NCBI RefSeq assembly: GCF_009669305.1
Contig: NZ_SADB01000007.1
Span: 171,496-235,495, forward strand
Direction: 5' to 3'
DNA from: Ancylomarina sp. 16SWW S1-10-2
GTDB taxonomy: Bacteria; Bacteroidota; Bacteroidia; Bacteroidales; Marinifilaceae
Length of the DNA stretch: 64,000 nucleotides
Shown: piece after piece, positions 9,939 to 17,666 of the stretch
Numbering within the stretch: position 1 is the first letter of the stretch
Layout of the letters: every line of letters begins with the position of its first letter
Translations under genes and position numbers: made by a program
The notes under the pieces: model-generated
The model's input: the letters and a program-made list of their open reading frames with translations, nothing else
Database searches by the model: none
What the model was told of the DNA's origin: nothing

Positions 9939-11273
9939 CTAAAAGCCTATGTTTTCTCCCATATAGTATTCTATAATTTCATTTTCAAGAAGCACATTGT
10001 ATTTCGAAGACGTTAGATTGATTTCAGCTTCGTATAAGTTATTTTTAGAAGTCAGAAAATCCGTTGAACTAAGCAAGCCTTCGGCAAACATTTTCTTAGC
10101 CAATTTATAGGATTCTTGTTCCGCTTCTAATTGTTCCTGATAAGAGGCAAAAGTCATATTAGCGGTTTGTGCGTCGGTACAAGCTTGTTCTATTGCCTTA
10201 CGTAAATCATTTTTAATATCTAATAAATCAAATTCGTAAGCTTGTTTTTGAATCGCAGCTTGTTTTATGTTATTCTTAACTGTTTTGCGCTGAAAAATTG
10301 GAATAGATAATGACAAACCCAACGAAGGAGTGATAGCATGTGATAACTGTCCACTAAAATTTACATCCGTATCGTGATTGTAGTAGCTATATAAACTTCC
10401 ATTTAAGCTCAAAGTTGGTAAAGCTGCAGCCTTAGCCAGTTTAATATCAAAATCAGCACTCTCCACATCGAGCTCGGCCGTTTTAATGGAAGGTTGTAAG
10501 CCTATGGCAAGGGTATAAACTGATGTTGGATCGGTAATTGGATTTTCCTGTAATAAAGCTTCCAAATCTACATCTTCTATATCAAAAGTACTGCTTATTG
10601 GCATGTTCATCAATTGCATTAAAGAAACAAGGCTTATTCTCAAGTCACTTTGAGAACTTACAAGAGCTGCCTTATTTGAGGAATATTCCGATTTAATATT
10701 CAAATAATCAGCAGGAGCCATTACACCAGCTTTGCTACGAATACTAGCCTCATCCAGTTCTTTTTGAGTAATTTCAACTTGTAGTTGACTATTTTGAACC
10801 TGCTCTTTGGCTTTCATAACATCAATATAAGCAGCTAATACATCCAAAGAAAGTAGTTCTTTCTGGGTTTTCACATTAATTTCGGCTGCCGAAAGATTTA
10901 ACTTTCCTTGATTGATGGCGTTTTTAAGAGATGCACCACTATATAGAGTAACACTTGAATTCAAACCTACTGAAAGATTTGTCCCCGTGCTTTTACTCCA
11001 TGTACCATAGGTATTACTATGAGATTTACTCGACGACCAGGTATCTGCTGCCGATATTGACAAATCTGGTCCTTGTGCTGCTTTTCGTTGTTCCAGATAA
11101 GATTTTTGACTCTCTATATTGTTATTAGCTCTACCAATAGTCGTATTGTTCTCCAATGCATATTCAATGCAATTATTAAGGGTAAAGGCTTTATCCTGTG
11201 CATTTACAGGAAGTACAAATAAACTTATCTTCAAACACAATAGCAAGCCTGATTTTAATAAAGTATCCATCAT
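9939..11273 (-). CDS. TolC-family outer-membrane efflux channel
   Basis: The 444-residue protein starts with a signal peptide ending LPVNAQ. Two OEP repeats follow: FTLNNCIEYALENNTTIGRA with long coiled-coil helices, and a second repeat beginning near ITDPTSVYTLAIGLQPSIKT. The C-terminal helix SSTDFLTSKNNLYEAEINLT is typical of TolC proteins. The length fits the family. It is the first gene of the efflux block; a double Met allows a start one codon later (11270). The partners are the adaptor and MacB-like transporter just downstream. Confidence 0.94.
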   Translation of the reverse strand: MMDTLLKSGLLLCLKISLFVLPVNAQDKAFTLNNCIEYALENNTTIGRANNNIESQKSYLEQRKAAQGPDLSISAADTWSSSKSHSNTYGTWSKSTGTNLSVGLNSSVTLYSGASLKNAINQGKLNLSAAEINVKTQKELLSLDVLAAYIDVMKAKEQVQNSQLQVEITQKELDEASIRSKAGVMAPADYLNIKSEYSSNKAALVSSQSDLRISLVSLMQLMNMPISSTFDIEDVDLEALLQENPITDPTSVYTLAIGLQPSIKTAELDVESADFDIKLAKAAALPTLSLNGSLYSYYNHDTDVNFSGQLSHAITPSLGLSLSIPIFQRKTVKNNIKQAAIQKQAYEFDLLDIKNDLRKAIEQACTDAQTANMTFASYQEQLEAEQESYKLAKKMFAEGLLSSTDFLTSKNNLYEAEINLTSSKYNVLLENEIIEYYMGENIGF

Positions 11274-11325
11274 TTTTAATTTTTTATTCAGTTTATTTAT
11301 TCTTCAAATTGGAATTAAATCATCA

Positions 11326-11364
11326 TGAACTCAGTATATTCTGTTTTTCGAATTCATGAGTTCA
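11326..11364. promoter_or_regulatory. inverted repeat upstream of tolC, candidate operator
   Basis: TGAACTCA at 11326-11333 is repeated as its exact reverse complement TGAGTTCA at 11357-11364, with a 23-bp spacer. It lies 53-91 bp before the tolC start, where a regulator such as the LytTR protein encoded in this block could bind. The rest of the 421-bp gap (11274-11694) shows no further clear signal. Confidence 0.35.
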
Positions 11365-11694
11365 ACAAATAATAAAACTCTAATATTTATTCTTCTATCA
11401 TATTTTTACAATAGCAAATTTGAACTATTCACATCTGTCTCACAATAACTTTAGACTGATAACAGTAAAGTCTAGAAGAATGACATTAATTATTCGATGA
11501 ATGAAATGTGAAAACAGGCTATAAGTTTGATCTATTCCCTTTATTGTAAAGCAAGCTGCATCCATAAAAGAAATTTATGAATTAGGGTTTATAAAAAAAA
11601 AAGCTTAAAAAACATATTACCAAGCTAAACCAACATAGACCATAATATTTAATTAGATTTAAGCTCGTTTTTAATAACAGAAAAGCATTATTAT

Positions 11695-11940
11695 ATGATC
11701 GATTTATCAGCCATACACAAGCAAATGAGTAGAGAAGAACTTATAGCAGAACTTGTGAGACTATTTACGCCTTATGCTAAAAATCTACTCACTTCGGGGG
11801 GCGATTTTTCTTACATGAATATGTATGCCGATAATTTTAGTGAACAACTGCAAAACCTAAGCCAATTTAACGAATACGATATATTCAATATTTTAAATGA
11901 AGCTTGTGATACAAGCTGGAGAGTTGCTGTGAGAAGATAA
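11695..11940 (+). CDS. small protein of 81 residues, intact member of a locally repeated family
   Basis: I do not recognise the family. The protein starts MIDLSAIHKQMSREELIAEL, is predicted mainly helical, lacks a signal peptide and has a conserved middle (FTPYAKNLL, DFSYMNMYADNFSEQLQNL). The gene is supported as real by two decayed copies in this window, at 20768-20968 and 23373-23553, which keep most of the same codons but carry frameshifts and stops. Those copies sit next to CsgH-like sequences; this intact one does not. It lies between the efflux block and an IS66 fossil, an accessory setting. Confidence 0.65.
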   Translation: MIDLSAIHKQMSREELIAELVRLFTPYAKNLLTSGGDFSYMNMYADNFSEQLQNLSQFNEYDIFNILNEACDTSWRVAVRR

Positions 11941-11963
11941 AACAATTGTAACTATTCAGTTTA

Positions 11964-12233
11964 CTATAGAGCTGCAATTTCACAAAGCTTATTCCAGTGA
12001 ATTATGCCTTGATTTAAAGCCGTGTCAATTCATGATCTAAGGGTTGCATAATTTTCAGAACCCTTAAATGATTTGAAAAAACCTCTGACCTTTTGTTTTA
12101 CTTTTACTTTTACTTTTCGAATAGCTCTTTCGAAAGCATTATTGTCTGGGGGAATTGATGGATCTGATAAAAAATTGAAGAGATATGCTTTGTTTCGGAT
12201 CATTCGCTTGAAGAAGGCTATTAATTTCGTCCA
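11964..12233 (-). pseudogene. IS66-family transposase remnant (C-terminal part)
   Basis: Translated on the minus strand, the stretch from about 12233 reads WTKLIAFFKRMIRNKAYLFN then FLSDPSIPPDNNAFERAIRK, VKVKVKQKVRGFFKSFKGSE and NYATLRS, then an in-frame TGA, then IDTALNQGIIHWN. This matches the conserved IS66 transposase end (IPPDNNASERAIR, KVKQKVSG, LRSVIDTA). The 5' part of the gene is missing and the internal stop shows decay. A duplicated Lys-Val unit (VKVKVK) is an extra insertion. Terminal repeats were not found. It marks one edge of the accessory region. Confidence 0.8.
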
Positions 12234-12374
12234 TTAGGGATTAAGTTTGATCTTCGCAAACTTCAATATACGGCAGATCCTTTCAATCTCTCGAAAACTC
12301 TGGAGGCAAGGGAATTCGATTGGTGGTAAACAGTAACAACGCAATAAAAAAATAGACTTACTTAAATAGTACAC

Positions 12375-12533
12375 CTAATAGATCATTTTATTCATCCAGT
12401 GAATTACCATTTTATCGGAGAATAGCTTACCAATCACCCTGTATTTAGAATGTTTAAATGGATTTTCTGAATTAAGCGTTTCGGACATAACTCCTTTTTC
12501 GGGATAATAGTAGCTAGGATGAATAAACCTCAT
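12375..12533 (-). pseudogene. in-frame 3' remainder of the secreted papain-like gene
   Basis: After the TAG that ends the upstream frame, the same frame stays open to a TAG at 12375. It reads MRFIHPSYYYPEKGVMSETL, then NSENPFKHSKYRVIGKLF and a short tail. This looks like the natural C-terminus of the papain-like protein, so the stop is most likely a nonsense mutation. Confidence 0.7.
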
Positions 12534-13043
12534 CTAGTTTGAGTCCACCAACACAAAACCAACATGCTGATCTAGCCCAACTAAATAAATTCCTTTACCT
12601 CCTAAAAGTAAATACTTTCGTACATCGGAAACATTCTGATTACTAAATCTTTTGATATCTTTTCGGTCGACTAATTTTGTAATAAAAACTTCGGAAGCAG
12701 CTTGTGCCCACTTTATTCTGGGGATGTTAAAACCAAGATCTACCAAGGTATTCGTTACAAAATACCCACAAGCAATTCTTCCTTGTCCAGGTATTCGGGT
12801 GGTTCCATTAAAATCCCATTTTGTTCCATACCAATATTCAAAAATACTTTGATAGCTTCGAAACAAAAACTCTTTAGCTTCCTTTATAACAGAATCCTTA
12901 TTTTTTGCATTGGCATATTTAACACTAAACTCTATTCTACTTTTATCTAACTTTAGTAAATAGTTCGAGTAGGCTTGATTTTGGGAGTACCCAGAGATCG
13001 AAAATATCTCAAAAACAGTTATAAATATGATGATAAATTTCAT
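12534..13043 (-). CDS. secreted papain-like (NlpC/P60-like) protein, truncated by in-frame stop
   Basis: The 169-residue product starts with a signal peptide (MKFIIIFITVFEIFSISGYS). A candidate catalytic Cys lies in GRIACGYFVTNTLVDLGF and a candidate His in LDQHVGFVLVDSN, the layout of papain-like amidases and peptidases such as NlpC/P60. The reading frame continues for 53 more residues after the stop and keeps family-like sequence, so the gene is probably inactivated or depends on read-through. It follows a lipoprotein gene by 3 bp. Location would be periplasmic or extracellular. Exact family membership is uncertain. Confidence 0.7.
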   Translation of the reverse strand: MKFIIIFITVFEIFSISGYSQNQAYSNYLLKLDKSRIEFSVKYANAKNKDSVIKEAKEFLFRSYQSIFEYWYGTKWDFNGTTRIPGQGRIACGYFVTNTLVDLGFNIPRIKWAQAASEVFITKLVDRKDIKRFSNQNVSDVRKYLLLGGKGIYLVGLDQHVGFVLVDSN

Positions 13044-13046
13044 GGT

Positions 13047-13709
13047 CTATTTTAATAAATGCTGTAGCGAATCTGCATAAAAGAAATACTTCTCATGTGC
13101 TCTCTTTTTTTCCAGAACTAAACTACCTCCGTATATATGATTTTTATCTCTTGCAAGAGTTGCAGGCCATTCACTTTTATTCTGCATTCGTAGAAAAGTG
13201 CGAAATGTAGCCGTATCAGCACCTTCTATCTTTGATTTATAGTAGTAAATTTCATCTTTTACTTTAAAGTAACAGTAATCTAATATCTGAAAGTCTTTAA
13301 AAAAACAGAATTCCTTCAATATTTCGGTTTTTTCTTGTCTACAATAATACCAATGAAAGACCCTTATACTATCAGTAAACAAATCATAGTGCTCATATTC
13401 TAATTGTCTTTTATCTTTAGTCTTGAAGGCGTATTCTTTTAAGCTTGAAATGGGGATAAAGGATTTAATCTGAATCAAACTATCAACTTTAACCTTATGA
13501 CCACTCTTGGTTGTTACTGTGGATACGATGATTTTTTTTTCTTTTTTATAATAACTATCAGGTAAAGTCAAATACATACTCCCTAACGAATCAATCCCCC
13601 CCCATTCTGTTACTAAAACCTTCTCTTTTTCAACTACTATTTTAGATTTTGGACTATTATTACAAGCTATAAAAAAGCTTAATACTATTACACACACACA
13701 TATCCTCAT
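13047..13709 (-). CDS. hypothetical lipoprotein
   Basis: The 220-residue protein has a short hydrophobic leader and a lipobox-like FFIAC, so it should be a membrane-anchored lipoprotein. The rest is rich in Tyr, Lys and aromatic residues, with EYEHYDLFTDSIRVFHWYYC and a C-terminal DKNHIYGG motif. I do not recognise the family. Its ATG overlaps the stop of a decayed upstream frame (ATGA), and the papain-like gene begins 3 bp after its end, so it belongs to the same transcript. An immunity role for a lost effector is one possibility, from context only. Confidence 0.65.
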   Translation of the reverse strand: MRICVCVIVLSFFIACNNSPKSKIVVEKEKVLVTEWGGIDSLGSMYLTLPDSYYKKEKKIIVSTVTTKSGHKVKVDSLIQIKSFIPISSLKEYAFKTKDKRQLEYEHYDLFTDSIRVFHWYYCRQEKTEILKEFCFFKDFQILDYCYFKVKDEIYYYKSKIEGADTATFRTFLRMQNKSEWPATLARDKNHIYGGSLVLEKKRAHEKYFFYADSLQHLLK

Positions 13710-14028
13710 TTTCGTTGAATTTTAAATAAATTAGTATTCGTCGCATCCCATGACTGATTTGCTCCTCTTTTAAATCTGTTTAAGCAAGTATTTGCAAATG
13801 TCCAACTAGTTTGTATTCGTAATCCGTCCATTAAATCTTCTAGACTTCCATTAGAACTTGTGTGAAAATGTTGGTCGTAAATATTGTAGGTTCCATTATT
13901 TGGATTTAAATTACTAAAAACATCTTTTTGTATGCATTTCCATTGCCATTTTTAAAAATATACATCTTTGGAGTAATCCATAAAACTACATGTTTGTACC
14001 CAATTATTGAAGAGTAAAGGTGTTCGTT
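13706..14028 (-). pseudogene. frameshifted fragment of an unrecognised gene, coupled to the lipoprotein
   Basis: Beyond the stop of the array remnant, minus-strand frames read YSSIIGYKHVVLWITPKMYI and FKNGNGNAYKKMF. After a frameshift they continue NPNNGTYNIYDQHFHTSSNG, SLEDLMDGLRIQTSWTFANT and CLNRFKRGANQSWDATNT, ending at a TGA that overlaps the lipoprotein ATG. The open, low-complexity-free translation and the ATGA overlap suggest the 3' end of a real gene that was cut and joined to the array. It could be an effector or toxin C-terminus; I recognise no family. Confidence 0.5.
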
Positions 14029-14166
14029 TTACACCTGATAGGGAAATGATGAAGGAATAAATTGTATGGATTGCATATTGGTTTGCGCACAAGAGTAGGT
14101 GCTTTGAATGATAAACACCCAAAATATAAGTAAAACGACTACTTTATGTACATAGGCTGACCTCAT
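14029..14166 (-). pseudogene. array copy E: N-terminal remnant of exported-protein repeat
   Basis: It starts MRSAYVHKVVVLLIFWVFII and runs through QSTYSCAQTNMQSIQFIP, nearly identical to the full copies upstream, then diverges (SSFPYQV) and stops after 45 codons. The ATG follows the stop of copy D with one base between, the same junction as between copies B and C. The rest of this copy was replaced by unrelated sequence. Confidence 0.8.
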
Positions 14167-14167
14167 C

Positions 14168-14805
14168 TTATTTTTCAAATACAATTTCTACTTGCATATG
14201 GTTGGATTCTAGACCTGACTTACTCACATAAATCTCATAAAAACCCGATTCAGGAACAAACTGTACAAACTTCAACACATCCACATTAAAAGCTTCTGCA
14301 GCCCCCCCCCTTCATCCAATTCATCATCAGTATAACTTTTTGCCTTTTCAATCTTAATTTGTCTTTCCTCTTCATCTTCAGTATCGATTACTTCATTATC
14401 GACACGAGTCTTCCATATTTCTCCACAATACCAATCTTCCGCCTCTACTTTTTTTATATGAATCAAATATGATACCTGCTTAATATATTTAGCAATCCTT
14501 TTAAAGGATACACTACAAAAACCACACAAAGGAATAATAAGTTTAGAACTTGCATCTACTTCTGGGACGATTATTTTTTGAGGTGTATTAATCATAATGT
14601 CATTAAATTCACTTACGAAATGAGGATAAAATGGAGTTAAAGAATGTCTTTCATTCGTATCAAACTTTGATTCTACATCACTAAATTCTTTCGGGATAAA
14701 TTGTATGGCTTGCATATTGGTTTGCGCACAAGAGTAGGTGCTTTGAATGATAAACACCAAAAATAGGAGTATGACTACTACTTTATGTACGTAAGCTGAC
14801 TTCAT
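14168..14805 (-). pseudogene. array copy D: exported protein frameshifted at a G9 tract
   Basis: The N-terminus is the shared signal peptide (MKSAYVHKVVVILLFLVFII) followed by TNMQAIQFIPKEFSDVESKF. The frame runs to DELDEGGG and then hits nine consecutive G on the coding strand (plus-strand C9 at about 14302-14310), giving a 177-residue product that ends LQKLLMWMC. One more base restores AAEAFNVDVLKFVQFVPESG and a normal C-terminus ending VEIVFEK at 14168. Copy C has ten bases here, broken by an A. So this is a frameshifted copy, a phase-variable copy, or a homopolymer sequencing error. Confidence 0.75.
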
Positions 14806-15447
14806 TTATTTTTCAATTGCTATTTCTATTTGCATATGGTTCGATTCAAGACCTACTGTACTCACATAAATCTCATAAATACCCGGTTCAGGAACAAATT
14901 GAACAAATTTCAGCACATCCACATTAAAAGCTTCTGCAGCCCCTCCCCCTTCATCCAATTCATCATCAGTATAACTCTGCGCTTTTTCAATCTCAATTTG
15001 TCTTTCCTCTTCATTTACTGGCTCTTCCTCCATATTATAAGGCCTAGCAGGCTTCCATATTTCTCCACAAAACCAATCTTCCGCCTCTACTTTTTTTATA
15101 TGAATTAAATAGGCTTCTTGTTCTGCATATTTCATAGCTCTTTTTATAGACACACTACAAAAACCACACAGAGGAATAATTAGTTTAGAACTAGAATCCA
15201 TTGCCCTTATAATTATTTTTTGAGGAACATTGATAGCTAAATCATTAAATTCACTTACAAAATGAGGATAAAATGGAGTTAAAGAATGCCTTTCATTCGT
15301 GTCAAACTTTGATTCTACATCACTAAATTCTTTCGGGATAAATTGTATGGCTTGCATATTGGTTTGCGCACAAGAGTAGGTGCTTTGAATGATAAACACC
15401 AAAAATAGGAGTATGACTATTGCTTTATGTACGTAAGCTGACTTCAT
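14806..15447 (-). CDS. array copy C: intact exported protein of unknown function
   Basis: The intact member has 213 residues from the ATG at 15447; an in-frame TTG at 15459 is a less likely start. The Sec signal ends near TYSCAQ. The mature protein has SKLIIPLCGFCSVSIKRAMK with two close Cys, KKVEAEDWFCGEIWKP, an acidic stretch (EEEPVNEEERQIEIEKAQ) and a beta-rich end VQFVPEPGIYEIYVSTVGLE. I do not recognise the family. Neighbouring copies abut it (TAAATG and TAAGATG junctions), implying one message and tandem duplication. Its place behind a type VI effector gene makes a periplasmic immunity role attractive, but this is inference. Confidence 0.75.
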   Translation of the reverse strand: MKSAYVHKAIVILLFLVFIIQSTYSCAQTNMQAIQFIPKEFSDVESKFDTNERHSLTPFYPHFVSEFNDLAINVPQKIIIRAMDSSSKLIIPLCGFCSVSIKRAMKYAEQEAYLIHIKKVEAEDWFCGEIWKPARPYNMEEEPVNEEERQIEIEKAQSYTDDELDEGGGAAEAFNVDVLKFVQFVPEPGIYEIYVSTVGLESNHMQIEIAIEK

Positions 15448-15448
15448 C

Positions 15449-16089
15449 TTATTTTTCAATTATAATTTCTACTTGCATATGGTTCGACTCAAGACCAACT
15501 GTACTCACATAAATTTCATATGTACCCGATTCAGGAACAAATTGTACAAACTTCAACACATCTACATTAAAAGCTTCTGCAGCCCCCCCCCTTCATCCAA
15601 TTCATCGTCAGTATAGCTCTTCGCCTTTTCAATTTCAATTTGTCTTTCCTCTTCATTTACTGGCTCTTCCTCCAAATTATAAGGCCTAGCAGGCTTCCTA
15701 ATTTCTCCACAAAACCAATCTTCCGCCTCTATTTTTTTTATGTGAATTAAATAGGCTTCTTGATCCACATATTTCATAGCTCTTTTAATTGACAAACTAC
15801 AAAAACCACACAAAGGAATAATAAGCTTAGAACTAGAATCCATTGCTGTAACAATTATTTTTTCAGGAGCATTGATTCTAATATTATTCAATTCACAAAA
15901 AAAATGAGGGTAAAATGGAGTCAAAGAATGCTCTGCATTCGTATCAAACTTTGATTCTATATCACTAAATTCTTTCGGGATAAATTGTATGGCTTGCATA
16001 TTGGTTTGCACACAAGAGTAGGTGCTTTGAATGATAAACACCCAAAATAGGAGTATGACTACTACTTTATGTACGTAAGCTGACTTCAT
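15449..16089 (-). pseudogene. array copy B: exported protein frameshifted at a G9 tract
   Basis: Same family as copy C, starting MKSAYVHKVVVILLFWVFII. The open frame gives 175 residues and ends DELDEGGG-LQKLLM because of nine G on the coding strand (plus-strand C9 at about 15583-15591). After a one-base correction the family C-terminus continues to a TAA at 15449-15451, directly before the ATG of copy C. Sequence differences from C (HFFCELNNIRINAPEKIIVT) show it is not a very recent duplicate, yet it carries the same tract length as copy D. Confidence 0.75.
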
Positions 16090-16203
16090 TTATTTTTCAA
16101 TTGCAATTTCTACTTTCATATGATTGGATTCTAGAGCTAGCGCATTGAATAATAAGTATTCAAAAAATAATTAGAACTGTTATTTTATTCACGTAGGCTG
16201 ATT
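16090..16203 (-). pseudogene. array copy A: remnant with internal deletion
   Basis: Between the stop of the TPR gene and copy B lie the first ~60 bp of the family (SAYVNKITVLIIF, with a lost ATG and an in-frame stop) joined directly to the last ~45 bp (LESNHMKVEIAIEK and stop). About 0.5 kb of the unit is missing. Confidence 0.7.
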
Positions 16204-16926
16204 CTATTTTTCAAATCCGATTTCAAATGGAATATAATATATTTTCATTCTATCAGAAACTCTCTTAGGAATTTTAGTTTTTTTTCCTTTTGCTTGCATT
16301 AATTCACAGTATTTGGCGTAGGCAGACTTGGCCTTAGTATAATTCTTATTGCTCCAATGAGCATCACCTAAATTTAAATACGCAACAATACGAGTAGGAG
16401 AAGCTTTTATTATTTTTTCTAATATTAGTATGATGCAATCATTACATTTAGGATCTTCTAATTGTTGTAAATAGTACGCAATATTGTTTAAGTTTAAAAC
16501 TTCTTCTGGCGATATATATTCCCAATATTCATCGTTAACCTTAGAGCAATCGTATAGTGTAACCTCTCCAAAAACCTGAGGATTTATTTGCGGTCTAAAT
16601 TCATCACCATCAAATATAGCCGCAACAGAACAAATCCTTCGATCATAGAATTCATATGCTACTTCACTCTTATCACTATAAAAAGATCTGTCCATAAAAT
16701 TGTTTGTATATTTAGCTACATCTTTTAATCCATCTACCCAAACCTCAATTACAGTATCTCGTCGAGCATAAACTATTATTGACTTCTTTGATTCTTCATG
16801 AGAAAAGAAATACTTATCAGCAAATACATCTTCAATGTATTGATTTTCTTGCCCATTTGTGTACTCAATACTAATAAAGAACAATAATAAAATAAATATG
16901 CTTCTTATTTTTAAATTAGTTTTCAT
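16204..16926 (-). CDS. exported TPR protein, paralog 2
   Basis: The 240-residue protein has a signal peptide ending near YTNGQ. Its N-terminal half (DKYFFSHEESKKSIIVYARR, then DTVIEVWVDG) is shared with the next gene upstream. The C-terminal half has a TPR-like pair (LEKIIKASPTRIVAYLNLGD, YTKAKSAYAKYCELMQAKGK), preceded by a Cys-x-x-Cys (KCNDC). It overlaps its paralog by ATGA. The genes lie directly after a GH19-like effector candidate, so periplasmic binding to that protein, for example as immunity, is a testable idea. I know of no named family. Confidence 0.7.
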   Translation of the reverse strand: MKTNLKIRSIFILLLFFISIEYTNGQENQYIEDVFADKYFFSHEESKKSIIVYARRDTVIEVWVDGLKDVAKYTNNFMDRSFYSDKSEVAYEFYDRRICSVAAIFDGDEFRPQINPQVFGEVTLYDCSKVNDEYWEYISPEEVLNLNNIAYYLQQLEDPKCNDCIILILEKIIKASPTRIVAYLNLGDAHWSNKNYTKAKSAYAKYCELMQAKGKKTKIPKRVSDRMKIYYIPFEIGFEK

Positions 16927-17666
16927 TCTATATTTGTTTTAATTTTTAACAGTTCGTCTACTCGCACAGGTATTCTAACTGCTTTGTTCTTCTTTTTCAT
17001 TAAATCGATATATTTCTTATAGTATTCTTTTGCTTTATTTGTATCATTGACGGTTAGATAGGCATCTCCCAAATTAAGATATAGCACTTCCACCTCAGGG
17101 GCTAGTGTTATTATTTTTTCCAAAATTGAGATGGCGCATTCACGACATTCATCAGGTTCTAAATTGTATAAATAGTAGGCTACATTATTTAAATTAAATA
17201 TTTCATAAGGTTTTATATCATGCGTATCCAATTTTTCAACAGAGAAATTGGAGCAATCATAAAGTACAATATTACCAAATATATTGGCTTCCATTTCAGC
17301 ATCATATTGATATTCTAATCCATCTCCCACATTATCTCTTGATTTGACATTTAACCGACCATCTCCATACATTTCTAAAAGGTAACCGACCCCATTATCC
17401 CAACTCTCAAAATAATCAGGCCTTGATCTTTTACCTCTCCCTTCTGAGTAGTCGCCCATATCTTTTTGTCCATTAACCCAAACCTCAATCATTGTATCTC
17501 TACGAGCATAAATGACTACCGATTTCATAGAACGTTCATATGAAAAAAAGTATTTATCCGCATAGACTTTACTCCAATCCACATCCTTTTGTGCATTGGT
17601 TTCTATGGCGAAAATATTTAATGTGAAAAATAATATAACTTTAAATAACAATAAATTAGTCTTCAT
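16923..17666 (-). CDS. exported TPR protein, paralog 1
   Basis: The 247-residue protein has a signal peptide ending FAIETNAQ. It is paralogous to the next gene: DKYFFSYERSMKSVVIYARR and DTMIEVWVNGQKDMG, then a TPR-like pair (LEKIITLAPEVEVLYLNLGD, NDTNKAKEYYKKYIDLMKKK) preceded by a Cys-x-x-Cys (ECREC). Its ATG lies 11 bp inside the end of the GH19-like gene, so translation is coupled. Exported location and tight coupling to a predicted wall hydrolase fit a periplasmic immunity protein. The fold of the N-terminal half is unknown to me. Confidence 0.7.
   Translation of the reverse strand: MKTNLLLFKVILFFTLNIFAIETNAQKDVDWSKVYADKYFFSYERSMKSVVIYARRDTMIEVWVNGQKDMGDYSEGRGKRSRPDYFESWDNGVGYLLEMYGDGRLNVKSRDNVGDGLEYQYDAEMEANIFGNIVLYDCSNFSVEKLDTHDIKPYEIFNLNNVAYYLYNLEPDECRECAISILEKIITLAPEVEVLYLNLGDAYLTVNDTNKAKEYYKKYIDLMKKKNKAVRIPVRVDELLKIKTNIE

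Larger units (their letters stand above)
14029..16203 (-). repeat. tandem array of five copies of one exported-protein gene
   Basis: Units of about 640 bp are arranged head to tail: A (internal deletion), B (frameshift), C (intact), D (frameshift), E (3' part lost). Junctions are TAAATG or TAAGATG. The signal-peptide segment and the region coding TDDELDEGGG are the best conserved parts. Confidence 0.85.

Noticed and set aside
12534-13043. Type VI-delivered amidase effector
   Set aside because: It has a Sec signal peptide, so it is exported by the cell itself; it is described as a secreted papain-like protein.
15448-15459. TTG start of array copy C at 15459
   Set aside because: It would overlap the stop of copy B; the ATG at 15447 matches all sister copies.
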